From Thermohalobaculum sp039030915 (GTDB taxonomy: Bacteria > Pseudomonadota > Alphaproteobacteria > Rhodobacterales > Rhodobacteraceae), in contig JBCCDG010000041.1 in NCBI GenBank assembly GCA_039030915.1, forward strand, positions 1 through 30,868: DNA of 30,868 nucleotides. The letters run 5' to 3'. A model generated the notes under the pieces. That model was not told where the DNA came from, ran no database searches, and was given only the letters and a program-made list of their open reading frames with translations. This document shows positions 1-6,771 of this stretch, one piece after another (the first letter of the stretch is position 1; the number at the start of each line of letters is the position of its first letter). The position numbers and the translations under genes were made by a program.

Positions 1-61
1 CGTCGCCGCCACCGAGGCCCGCCTCGTCGTGCCGGAGAGCGTCCCCGAAATGTCGGTCTGA
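1..61 (+). CDS. 3' end of an unidentified gene (partial)
   Basis: The second reading frame is open from the left edge and stops with TGA at 59-61. It encodes about 19 residues ending in PESVPEMSV. The upstream part lies outside the window, so no family can be assigned. High-GC codon use is compatible with a real gene end, but 60 bases cannot exclude chance. The DNA between this stop and the mobile element at 298 has no convincing reading frame. Confidence 0.35.
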   Translation, partial: VAATEARLVVPESVPEMSV

Positions 62-297
62 ACCTAACCGCCTTAGCCCCACGCGACCGGACATCCTGGC
101 CCGATACCGGCGCCTGCCAGATCGCAGCACGGCGCAGGTGGCTGTGAATCCGACGCCGCACGCCCGCACCCACCCACTTCAGCTTAGCGGCGAAATAGTG
201 AACAGTAGAAGAACATCCGAGCATGCCAGCGGATAGGGGCTGTTCACGCCGAACGGTTCCGCTGTTGTGACTGCCCGTCGCCATCCGCCCAAAAAAG
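62..297. other. Gene-free stretch left of the mobile element
   Basis: I see no convincing gene here. The stretch contains composite repeat copy 1 at 161-214, followed by further GTTC and GAAC tetranucleotides around 242-260. It ends with the left copy of the 8-bp target duplication CAAAAAAG (290-297). The DNA that was contiguous before the insertion resumes at 4756. Confidence 0.6.
161..214 (+). repeat. Composite repeat, copy 1: C-rich core plus SOS-box-like GAAC repeat
   Basis: A 23-bp core at 161-183 contains CCCACCCAC at 169-177. Exactly 22 bp later comes GAACAGTAGAAGAAC at 200-214, a perfect GAAC-N7-GAAC. The same architecture recurs at 4850-4907 (opposite strand) and 30742-30795. This core differs from the other two, which are identical to each other, at two positions (168 and 178). 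GAAC-N7-GAAC is the known LexA operator form in Rhodobacter-type alphaproteobacteria. That this copy binds LexA is inference. It points towards the mobile element that begins at 298. Confidence 0.65.
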
Positions 298-320
298 GGG
301 ACCTACATACTTAACTAGCC
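298..320 (+). repeat. Left inverted repeat of the IS1595-family element
   Basis: The sequence begins GGGACCTACATAC and pairs with the complement of 4725-4747, which begins GGGGCCTATATAC. The two ends differ at four positions. The outside base triplets and the 8-bp duplication CAAAAAAG align only when the boundary is placed here. Confidence 0.85.
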
Positions 321-984
321 AAAAATCCCTTGACCTACCGGCTATCAATGGCTAGTTATGTTTCCAACGGAGGACATGACGATGCCGAAGCAGCCCAAGC
401 CCGAGACCCTAAGCACCTTTGAGTTCTTCCAGCGCTTCCCCAACGAGGAAGCCGCTCGGCTCCACTTCGAGGCTCAACGCTGGGGCGACACTCCGGTCTG
501 TGGTCACTGCGGCAGCGTGGAGGTCACCGAGTGCAAGGATCACAAGCCGATGCCCTACCGCTGCAAGGGCTGCCGCAAGCACTTCAGCGTTCGCACCGGC
601 ACGGTTCTCGCGGAAAGCCGCCTTCCCCTCCAGAAGTGGCTTCTGGCCATCTACATGCTCACTAGCGCCCGCAAGGGCATCCCCTCGACGCAGATGGCGC
701 GCGAACTTGGCATAACTCAGAAATCGGCTTGGTTCCTCGCTCAGCGCATCCGCGAGACGTGGCTGAAGGATCGGGGCGGCGACATGGGCAACCATACTCA
801 GGTTGACGAGACCTACATCGGCGGTCGTGAGAAGAACAAGCACGCGAACAAGAAGCTGCACGCTGGCCGGGGCGCCGTTGGCAAGACTGCCGTTGTCGGC
901 ATCCGTGACGAGAGTGGCGAAGTCCGGGCCGTGAACCGTGCCGGGTTTGCCGGAGGCTCTCATTACTGAGAAGGTTGGAGCCTG

Positions 985-1311
985 ATGAGCAAGACCCGGA
1001 ACAAGTTTTCGCCTGAGATCCGGATGCGGGCGGTGCGCCTCGTCCTCGACCATGAGGTGGAGCATTCCTCCCGATGGGCGGCAATCCAGGCGATCGCGCC
1101 GAAGATCGGCTGCTCTGCCCAGACACTGAATGAGTGGATCAAGCGCGCCGAGATTGACGCCGGCCGTCGCGGTGGCATCCCCACCGAGCTGGCTAAGAAG
1201 ATGAAGGCACTGGAGCGGGAGAACCGCGAGCTGCGCCAGGCCAACGAGATCCTGCGCAAGGCCAGCGCCTATTTTACCCAGGCGGAGCTCGACCGCCGGT
1301 CGAAGACATGA
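985..1311 (+). CDS. IS3-family transposase OrfA
   Basis: This 108-residue protein carries an N-terminal helix-turn-helix (about residues 10-50, including CSAQTLNEWIKR) that would bind the element's ends. A leucine-zipper-like helix follows (about 70-95, LERENRELRQANEILRKAS), used for multimerisation in this family. GGAG lies just upstream of the ATG. Its TGA overlaps the ATG of orfB, which lies in the -1 frame. A T-run at 1272-1275 inside the SAYFTQAELD codons sits where IS3 elements often shift frame. The -1 frame is open from there into orfB, so a fused OrfAB transposase can be made. The fusion is inferred from family behaviour. Confidence 0.92.
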   Translation: MSKTRNKFSPEIRMRAVRLVLDHEVEHSSRWAAIQAIAPKIGCSAQTLNEWIKRAEIDAGRRGGIPTELAKKMKALERENRELRQANEILRKASAYFTQAELDRRSKT

Positions 1312-2207
1312 TCGCGTTTATCGACGATCATCGGGGCGCGCATGGGGTCGAGCCGATCTGCAGGGTCCTGCCGATCGCCCCGTCCACCTATTACGATCAC
1401 TTGGCGAAACGGGCGGACCCAGCGCGCAGATCGGGCCGAGCCCGGCGGGATGAGGCTTTGCTCCCCGAGATCGAGCGCGTTTTCGATGCCAACTACAAGG
1501 TCGACGGCGTGCGCAAGGTCTGGCACCAGATGCGGCGCGAGGGCTTTGACGTCGCCCGCTGCACAGTGGCTCGGCTCATGAAAGATATGGGAATTCAGGG
1601 CATTATCCGTGGTAAGCCGCACCGGACGACGATCCCGGACAAGGCTACGCTGTGCCCGCAGGACAAGGTAAACCGCCAGTTCCGCGTGCCCGCGCCGGAC
1701 ATGCTCTGGGTCAGCGATTTCACCTATGTCGCCACCTGGGCCGGGTTCGTCTATGTCGCCTTTGTGGTGGACGCTTATGCCCGGCGTATCGTCGGCTGGC
1801 GAGTGAGCTGTACCGCCCATGCTGGGTTCGTTCTCGATGCGCTCGAGCAGGCCGTTCACCAACGGCGACCGAGTGGCGACCTCGTGCATCACTCCGATCG
1901 GGGATCTCAGTATCTCTCTATCAAATACACCGAGCGTCTTGCCGAGGCAGGCATCGAGCCCTCTGTTGGCAGCGTCGGTGACAGCTACGACAATGCCCTC
2001 GCTGAAACGATCAACGGCCTCTTCAAGGCCGAGGTCATCCACCGCCGCGGGCCATGGCGCAGCTTTGAAGCCGTCGAATTCGCCACGCTCGAATGGGTGG
2101 ACTGGTTCAACAACCGCCGCCTCCTCGAGCCGATCGGCAATATGCCGCCAGCCCAAGCCGAGGCCAACTTCTACGCAGCACTGGAAAGCGACGACATGGC
2201 CGCCTAG
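1308..2207 (+). CDS. IS3-family transposase OrfB (rve integrase domain)
   Basis: This 299-residue protein is the catalytic half of the transposase. An N-terminal HTH_21-like region (about 40-100) precedes an rve-type DDE core with its three acidic residues in WVSDFTYV, HHSDRGSQY and NALAETINGLFK. The C-terminal stretch WVDWFNNRRLLEPIG is typical of the family. Its ATG overlaps the orfA stop, and it is normally expressed as the OrfAB frameshift product. No truncation or internal stop is seen, so it appears functional. It stops 39 bases before the right end of the inner element. Confidence 0.93.
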   Translation: MIAFIDDHRGAHGVEPICRVLPIAPSTYYDHLAKRADPARRSGRARRDEALLPEIERVFDANYKVDGVRKVWHQMRREGFDVARCTVARLMKDMGIQGIIRGKPHRTTIPDKATLCPQDKVNRQFRVPAPDMLWVSDFTYVATWAGFVYVAFVVDAYARRIVGWRVSCTAHAGFVLDALEQAVHQRRPSGDLVHHSDRGSQYLSIKYTERLAEAGIEPSVGSVGDSYDNALAETINGLFKAEVIHRRGPWRSFEAVEFATLEWVDWFNNRRLLEPIGNMPPAQAEANFYAALESDDMAA

Positions 2208-2627
2208 CTAAAAATCAAAGGCCTCCGGCAAACCCGGCGCGGTTCACCGAGCCGGTGCGCGACACCAAGACCGCGACCCTGACCGGTTTCATCCGCCGGA
2301 ACGCCCCTGAGGGCGCTACCGTCGTCACTGACGAGTTCGGCGCCTACAATGCCCTCCGCGCTCAGGGCTTCATCCACAAGCACGTTAAGCACTCTGTTGG
2401 TGAGTATGTCCGCGACATGGCTCATACCAACGGCATCGAAAGCTTCTGGGCGTTGCTGAAGCGCGGCCACTACGGCATCTATCACTACATGAGCGCCAAG
2501 CACTTGCACCGCTACGTGAAGGAGTTCTCCTTCCGCCACAACACCGCGCAGGCTGGCACGATGCCCTTCATCAACGCGACCATTGCCCGGATGGCCGATA
2601 AGCGCCTGACCTACAAGGACCTGATTG

Positions 2628-3662
2628 ATGCCTAAGAAGCAGGACACCATTGAGCCTATCGACGCTAGCTTCGACGAAGTCGTCGGGGCCGTCGCTCCGG
2701 TCGCCACCCCAAAACACAACAGAAACAGTGACTTATCAATGAAATCAGCAAGATCGGTCGCCACCCAGGATCAGCCAATGCTCCCTCTTGATCTGGAGGT
2801 AGAAATTGAAAGGAGCGTGGGCGGTATTGAGATGGGCGTGCTTCAGAACGGCATGCCTTACCTCACCCAACGCGGCCTTGCTCAAATGACCGGAGCAGAC
2901 CGCAAAGCGCTCTACGACATCACTCAGGAGTGGGAAGAGACTCCGAATGATGTGATCCCAAGCCGCGGGCGCATGGCTTTCTTCAAAGACTACCTCCTTA
3001 AGAACGGTTACGATGAGCCGCGTCTTTTCATCGAAATTAGCAAGAACAGATCGCCGCACTATGCGTACCCAGATATTGTTTGCATGGCATTTGTTGAGTA
3101 CTTTGCCTTCGAAGCGCAGAGAACCAATGAGACTGCTATCAACAACTACAGAAATCTAGCCCGATTTGGCCTTGAGCAGTTTATTTACAAGGCGCTCAAT
3201 TACAAGCCTGCCGACCCATGGGCGCTTCACAATGCGCGTGTGTCGCTCTTGCATGACTCAGTGCCCACTGGCTATTTCAGCGTGTTCAAGGAAAGTGCGG
3301 GGTTTATTGTTGATCTGATCAACAGTGGTCTGACTGTCAACGAGCATACCATTCCCGACGCCAGCGTTGGCACCACTTGGGGGCCGTACTGGACGGAAAA
3401 CAATCTGGCTGTGCAGTTCGGAGAGCGGATTCCTTTCGACCATTACTACCCGGCTGAGTTCCCTCAGAGCAGAAGCAATCCGCAGCAAGCGTGGGCATAC
3501 CCTGAGGCGGCGCTTCCGACTTTCCGTAAGTGGTTCCGAGAGGTCTATCTGCCGACGAAATACCCGAACTACATTCTGCGAAAGGCCAAGGTGCTTCCGG
3601 GCGGAAAGGAAGAGGCGGGGAGACTTGCGGCGCTCTACGGGCCAAAACAGATCCAAGGATGA
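2628..3662 (+). CDS. Cargo protein of the IS1595 element; phage antirepressor/P63C-like, function unknown
   Basis: This 344-residue protein starts at an ATG inside the last codons of the transposase (8-bp overlap, AAGGA 8 bases upstream). It was probably translated with the transposase before the gene was split. Residues 1-60 are low-complexity and basic (MPKKQDTIEPIDASFDEVV). Residues 60-110 (GGIEMGVLQNGMPYLTQRGLAQMTG) resemble the N-terminal part of phage antirepressor and P63C-type proteins. The C-terminal third is rich in aromatic residues (TWGPYWTENNLAVQFGERI and AWAYPEAALPTFRKWFREVY). No signal peptide or membrane segment is visible. A relation to KilA-N/BstA-like abortive-infection proteins is a guess from memory of similar sequences. 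GC content is visibly lower than in the chromosomal genes. It stops one base before the convergent gene on the other strand. Confidence 0.8.
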   Translation: MPKKQDTIEPIDASFDEVVGAVAPVATPKHNRNSDLSMKSARSVATQDQPMLPLDLEVEIERSVGGIEMGVLQNGMPYLTQRGLAQMTGADRKALYDITQEWEETPNDVIPSRGRMAFFKDYLLKNGYDEPRLFIEISKNRSPHYAYPDIVCMAFVEYFAFEAQRTNETAINNYRNLARFGLEQFIYKALNYKPADPWALHNARVSLLHDSVPTGYFSVFKESAGFIVDLINSGLTVNEHTIPDASVGTTWGPYWTENNLAVQFGERIPFDHYYPAEFPQSRSNPQQAWAYPEAALPTFRKWFREVYLPTKYPNYILRKAKVLPGGKEEAGRLAALYGPKQIQG

Positions 3663-3663
3663 G

Positions 3664-3909
3664 CTAGGACACCGCACCGGGTTGGACAGGGGGCCGCTGA
3701 AGCATGCTGATCAGCATACGACCTGCGGCCACTGAAGCCACCTTCGCGAGTACATCGAACGTACCGTGCAATGTATCTTCAAGCACGACGAAAATCCCGT
3801 AGTCGCTCTCGAGATCGAAGAGAGATTGTTCCTCGAAAGTTCTCCTGCTAATCTCAGTCAGTAGAAGGTTTCGGTGCCCGTCGAGGCGAATGGAGAAGTC
3901 TTGTTCCAT
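3664..3909 (-). CDS. Possible 81-residue cargo protein, antisense, function unknown
   Basis: The reading frame runs from an ATG at 3907-3909 to TAG at 3664-3666. It exactly fills the space between the two cargo genes on the other strand. The protein begins MEQDFSIRLDGHRNLLLT and continues with SLFDLESDYGIFVVLED and a final helix (VLAKVASVAAGRMLISML). This balanced alpha/beta composition looks protein-like. Its start codon and that of the 3908 gene overlap in the palindrome CCATGG. A GGAG lies about 15 bases upstream, which is too far for a good ribosome site. I do not recognise the family. The alternative is that this is chance coding opposite a non-coding spacer. Confidence 0.45.
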   Translation of the reverse strand: MEQDFSIRLDGHRNLLLTEISRRTFEEQSLFDLESDYGIFVVLEDTLHGTFDVLAKVASVAAGRMLISMLQRPPVQPGAVS

Positions 3910-4699
3910 GGCGAAAGTCGTTAAGCTCCATCCGAAGATCAAGGAGAGGCCCGACGCGCGTATAAGCGCTTCCGCTCTCGCGGACTTTGTCATAGCGCCC
4001 CCAGATCGGCAAGACGTTATCCTGCACGATGCGCGCTTTCAGAACGCCTTCGGGCCGCCAAAGTATGCCGATGCACTCCGAGTGATTAGAAGCTTTTGCT
4101 CAGACTGGTCACACCAAAAGGGCACGCTTGCCGATGGCTTGAAGGCACTTGGCAAAAAGGCTGAGGCATCGACCTTCTCTCCTGCTCAGAAGGAAGAGGC
4201 GCGGCGCTGCATCGAAACGCTTGAACTTTTCCGGGACGCGGTCAACGCCTTCGGCGTCCGAAGCACGCCGCTGCTCCTTGCGCCTAAGTTCGAGACGATG
4301 GAGATTGACGGCTGCGTTGTCTCTGTCCAGCCCGACCTGATCGCCGGCCAAAAGTTTCCTCCGGGCGACGGTCAGAAGATCGGCATGGTGTTCATCCGCC
4401 CGCAGAAGCGGCCCAATCCTGACGACTGCAAGAAGGAAGAAACAAAGCTTCAGCGGCTTCAGTACCGAACTGAGTTGGCTCGGTACATGCTGGCGCTAGG
4501 CTGGATGCAGCTAAGGTCAATCGGGTTGCCCGCCTTTAGTATCGACCGGAAAGCTATGCACGTATGGGATATCCGTATGGGCGCTCGTATCGACTTTCCA
4601 AGCGATCTGGTGTCACGCGAGAAACGGCTTCGCGCTGCGGCTGGCCAGATTTCACGTCTTTGGCAGTCGATTCAGACAAAGCCCAGCGACCTAGTTTGA
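3908..4699 (+). CDS. Second cargo protein of the IS1595 element, function unknown
   Basis: This 263-residue soluble protein begins MAKVVKLHPKIKERP. The ATG at 3908 was chosen because GGAGAAG lies about 9 bases upstream; an in-frame ATG at 3890 is possible. Residues 18-45 (ARISASALADFVIAPPDRQDVILHDARF) form a distinctive N-terminal block. A central section (MEIDGCVVSVQPDLIAG, then KIGMVFIRPQKR, then QYRTELARYMLAL) has the order PD / strand with lysine / Q-x3-Y helix. That order recalls RecB/Cas4-like PD-(D/E)XK folds, but the acidic residue expected before the lysine is missing. A nuclease role is therefore only a weak possibility. It ends 25 bases before the right inverted repeat and has lower GC than the chromosomal genes. 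Confidence 0.8.
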   Translation: MAKVVKLHPKIKERPDARISASALADFVIAPPDRQDVILHDARFQNAFGPPKYADALRVIRSFCSDWSHQKGTLADGLKALGKKAEASTFSPAQKEEARRCIETLELFRDAVNAFGVRSTPLLLAPKFETMEIDGCVVSVQPDLIAGQKFPPGDGQKIGMVFIRPQKRPNPDDCKKEETKLQRLQYRTELARYMLALGWMQLRSIGLPAFSIDRKAMHVWDIRMGARIDFPSDLVSREKRLRAAAGQISRLWQSIQTKPSDLV

Positions 4700-4724
4700 G
4701 CGGAAAGGCCTGCACATCTAGACC

Positions 4725-4747
4725 GGCTAGCTAGGTATATAGGCCCC
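4725..4747 (-). repeat. Right inverted repeat of the IS1595-family element
   Basis: Read on the minus strand it begins GGGGCCTATATAC and ends GCTAGCC, matching the left end at 19 of 23 positions. The target duplication CAAAAAAG follows at 4748-4755. Confidence 0.85.
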
Positions 4748-4755
4748 CAAAAAAG

Positions 4756-4929
4756 GCGGTCTCTACGACCGCAATGGCTCTTCGATCACTGCAAGTAGCC
4801 GGCAAACCACGCCGCTCCGCCGGGTCGGAACACGACACAGGGCGAACACGTTCATACGCGGTTTGTTCACTTATGCCTGCCAACGCTGACGTGGGTGGGC
4901 GCGGGCGTGCGGGTCGGCAACGTCGTCGC
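4756..4929. other. Gene-free stretch right of the mobile element
   Basis: This stretch joins the target duplication to the 3' end of the TRAP permease gene on the minus strand. It contains composite repeat copy 2 and no reading frame I would defend. No strong hairpin terminator for the TRAP operon is visible. Confidence 0.6.
4850..4907 (-). repeat. Composite repeat, copy 2 (opposite strand)
   Basis: The 23-bp core at 4885-4907, on the minus strand, is identical to the core at 30742-30764. CCCACCCAC (4891-4899) is again exactly 22 bp from the first GAAC (4865-4868). The second GAAC lies 11 rather than 7 bases further on (4850-4853), so the SOS-box-like part is degenerate. An additional GAAC/GTTC palindrome overlaps it (GAACACGTTC, 4844-4853). 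With copy 1 it brackets the mobile element as an inverted pair. Confidence 0.6.
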
Positions 4930-6771
4930 TCAGTCCACAAGTCCGAGCGGTATGAAGATGATAATCAGGCCCAGGGCGAGGAGAACCGCCCGGATCGGCA
5001 GCGCTCGGGCGCCGATGACCGCATGGCTCACGAGCCCGAGCGCAAGCGCCAGCTTCAGCCCGGCGATGAGCGTCATGCCCGGCGCGCTGCCAAGAGCGAG
5101 GATGGCAGGGTTTGCCACCATGCCGAGGGGTATGAGGTAGAGCCCGATGCCGAGCGCCATCGCCGTCCCAGCCACCTTCAGCCAGTTCTCCCCGACCATC
5201 CCGGCCGCGATGAAGACAGCGCCACAGACCGGCGGGGTGATGGTGGACAGAAGCGCGAACCAGAAGACGAAGAGATGCGCCTCCAGCGGCTCCAACCCAA
5301 GCTCGATCAGCGCCGGGCCCGCGACCGAGACGCAGATCACATAGGCCGCCGTCGTCGGCACCTCCATGCCGAGGACAAGGCAGGCCAGCGCCGTCAGCAG
5401 CAGCGCGGGCCAGAGCGACCCGCCCGATCCGGAGAGGATCAGCGAGGTGATCTTAACGCCCAGGCCCGTGATCGAGAGAACGCCGACCACGAGCGAGGCA
5501 CAGAGGATGATCGATGCAATGAGCGCGACCTGCCGGCCCGCGGCAAGGCAGGCGGCGGAGAGGCGGCGGAGAGCCTCGCGCCCGTTCACGCGGAGGCGCC
5601 CATCCGGCAGGAGCAGGACCGCGCCGGCAAGGATCGCCAGCGCAGCGGCGTATTGCGGCGTGAAACCCGCCGCGAACATCGCGCCGAGCAGGATCGCGAA
5701 GGGTACGGCGAAGAAGGCGGAGGTCACGGCGACGTCCCGCGCACCGGGCCGGTCCTCCGCCGCAAGGCCTGGCAAGGGCCGACGTGCGGCAAAGGCGTCG
5801 ATCCCGATCCAGACGGCGAGGAAATAGAGGATCGCGGGCGGCAGGGCGGCGGCCATTATCGCCTCGTAGGGCATGCCCGTCAGCTCGACCATCACGAAGG
5901 CGCCCGCCCCCATCAGCGGCGGCATGATCTGTCCACCCGAGGAAGCGACGGCCTCCACTGCACCCGCCAGCCGCTTGGGATAGCCGAGCCTTGTCATCGC
6001 GGGCAGCGTGATTGCGCCGGTGGAGGCGACATTGGCCGAGGCGGAACCTGATATCGAGCCGAAGAGGGCGGAGGAGAGGACCGAGACTTTCGCTGCCCCT
6101 CCCGAAAGCCGTCCCGCTGCGGCGGCGGCAATATTCATGAAACCCTGCCCGGCCTGACCGGAATTCAGCACGGCGCCGAAGATCACGAATACGGCGACGA
6201 CATTGACCGAAACGCCCGTGAGCGAGCCCCAGAGCCCACCCTCGGCGATCACGAGGGTTCCGAGGAAGCTCTCGAGCGGCGTGCCCGAGTGGCCGAAGCC
6301 GCCTGGAATATGCTGCCCGAACAAGCCGTAGAGGAGAGCGGAGAACGCCACCAGCGGCAGGGGCCAGCCGATGGCCCTGCGCGCGCCCTCCAGCACGACG
6401 ACGATCAGTACGGCGGCAACGGCCATCTGGAACGCGCCTTCGAGGAAGCCGTACTGGTCGCCCAGCCGGTCCTCGTTGGCGGCAATCCAGAGGCAGGCGG
6501 CGATCCCAAGCCCCGCCAGCGCCCAGCCCGTCACCCGCTCGACCGGTCCGCGGGCGCCGAGCACCAGGACGAAGGGCAGCGCGAGCGCCATGTGAAGGGG
6601 CCGTGCCACGAGGTTGGGCACGAGGCCCGAGAAGACGAGCCCCAGATGGAAAACGATGACGCCGAGCCCGAGCAGCGCCCAGGGCCTGCCGGCCGCCGCC
6701 CCGAGGACGCCGCCGGCCGCGGGCGGAGCGTCGCTCCCCGACGGTGACGGCGGGATCGTCTCCGGCGTCAC
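4930..6771 (-). CDS. TRAP transporter permease, fused small and large subunits (TAXI type)
   Basis: This 613-residue inner-membrane protein imports a solute, probably an organic acid, using an ion gradient. About the first 170 residues form the small (DctQ-like) subunit. The rest is the large DctM-like subunit, with many hydrophobic segments and the motif block GSISGSASANVASTGAITLP. Motif and order are those of the '4TM/12TM' TRAP fusions that work with TAXI receptors. The start is GTG at 6769-6771, because it overlaps the stop of the upstream receptor gene in GTGA. Translational coupling of receptor and permease is likely. A longer upstream frame exists but lies within the receptor gene. The natural substrate cannot be told from the sequence. 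Confidence 0.93.
   Translation of the reverse strand: MTPETIPPSPSGSDAPPAAGGVLGAAAGRPWALLGLGVIVFHLGLVFSGLVPNLVARPLHMALALPFVLVLGARGPVERVTGWALAGLGIAACLWIAANEDRLGDQYGFLEGAFQMAVAAVLIVVVLEGARRAIGWPLPLVAFSALLYGLFGQHIPGGFGHSGTPLESFLGTLVIAEGGLWGSLTGVSVNVVAVFVIFGAVLNSGQAGQGFMNIAAAAAGRLSGGAAKVSVLSSALFGSISGSASANVASTGAITLPAMTRLGYPKRLAGAVEAVASSGGQIMPPLMGAGAFVMVELTGMPYEAIMAAALPPAILYFLAVWIGIDAFAARRPLPGLAAEDRPGARDVAVTSAFFAVPFAILLGAMFAAGFTPQYAAALAILAGAVLLLPDGRLRVNGREALRRLSAACLAAGRQVALIASIILCASLVVGVLSITGLGVKITSLILSGSGGSLWPALLLTALACLVLGMEVPTTAAYVICVSVAGPALIELGLEPLEAHLFVFWFALLSTITPPVCGAVFIAAGMVGENWLKVAGTAMALGIGLYLIPLGMVANPAILALGSAPGMTLIAGLKLALALGLVSHAVIGARALPIRAVLLALGLIIIFIPLGLVD

Larger units (their letters stand above)
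932..2246 (+). mobile_element. Complete IS3-family insertion sequence nested in the IS1595 element
   Basis: The element is 1315 bp. Its ends are 26-bp inverted repeats at 932-957 and 2221-2246, identical except at position 8 and beginning TGAACCG. It is flanked by a 3-bp direct repeat, CCG, at 929-931 and 2247-2249. It encodes overlapping orfA and orfB in the usual -1 relation. The 3-bp duplication, TG/CA termini and protein types fit the IS3 family, probably the IS3 or IS51 subgroup. Both open frames are intact, so this copy could still be active. Confidence 0.92.
358..2635 (+). pseudogene. IS1595-family transposase gene, split by an IS3-family insertion
   Basis: The 5' part (358-931) encodes a zinc ribbon with CGHC and CKGC knuckles, a helix-turn-helix-like segment and the first acidic motif, VDETYIGG. 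The 3' part (2250-2635) continues with VTDEFGAYN and ends with the NGIESFWALLKRG motif of the ISXO2-like DDE domain. The likely start is ATG at 382, since GGAGG at 369-373 lies 8 bases upstream. Deleting the inner element and one CCG copy joins GCC-GAG-CCG in frame and gives about 311 residues, a normal length for the family. As found, the first fragment runs into the inner element and stops at 967-969, so no intact transposase is made. This is a recent break, because both halves are otherwise undamaged. Confidence 0.9.
298..4747 (+). mobile_element. IS1595-family element with cargo genes, interrupted by an IS3-family element
   Basis: The ends are 23-bp imperfect inverted repeats at 298-320 and 4725-4747, with 19 of 23 bases matching. 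They are flanked by an exact 8-bp direct repeat, CAAAAAAG, at 290-297 and 4748-4755. An 8-bp duplication and ends starting with GGG fit the IS1595 family, as does the zinc-ribbon DDE transposase encoded inside. The element is 4450 bp as it stands and would be 3132 bp without the nested IS3 element and its duplicated base triplet. Two genes on the same strand and a possible antisense gene lie between the transposase and the right end. They are therefore cargo. IS1595 groups carrying passenger genes are known. With its own transposase broken, the element should be immobile unless helped in trans. Confidence 0.9.

Noticed and set aside
3908..4699. Active PD-(D/E)XK nuclease
   Set aside because: The order of PD, a lysine strand and a Q-x3-Y helix is suggestive. 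The acidic residue expected before the lysine is absent, so the call was kept as unknown function.
4885..4907. The composite repeat core read as coding sequence (TWVGAG-like peptide)
   Set aside because: All three copies can be read as xWVGAG, but flanking codons are unrelated and no frame is continued or started consistently. The constant spacing to the GAAC motif fits a DNA element better.
4774..6051. A 425-codon plus-strand frame across the TRAP permease gene
   Set aside because: Its product is almost entirely charged low-complexity sequence. The opposite strand encodes a convincing membrane transporter coupled to its receptor gene.
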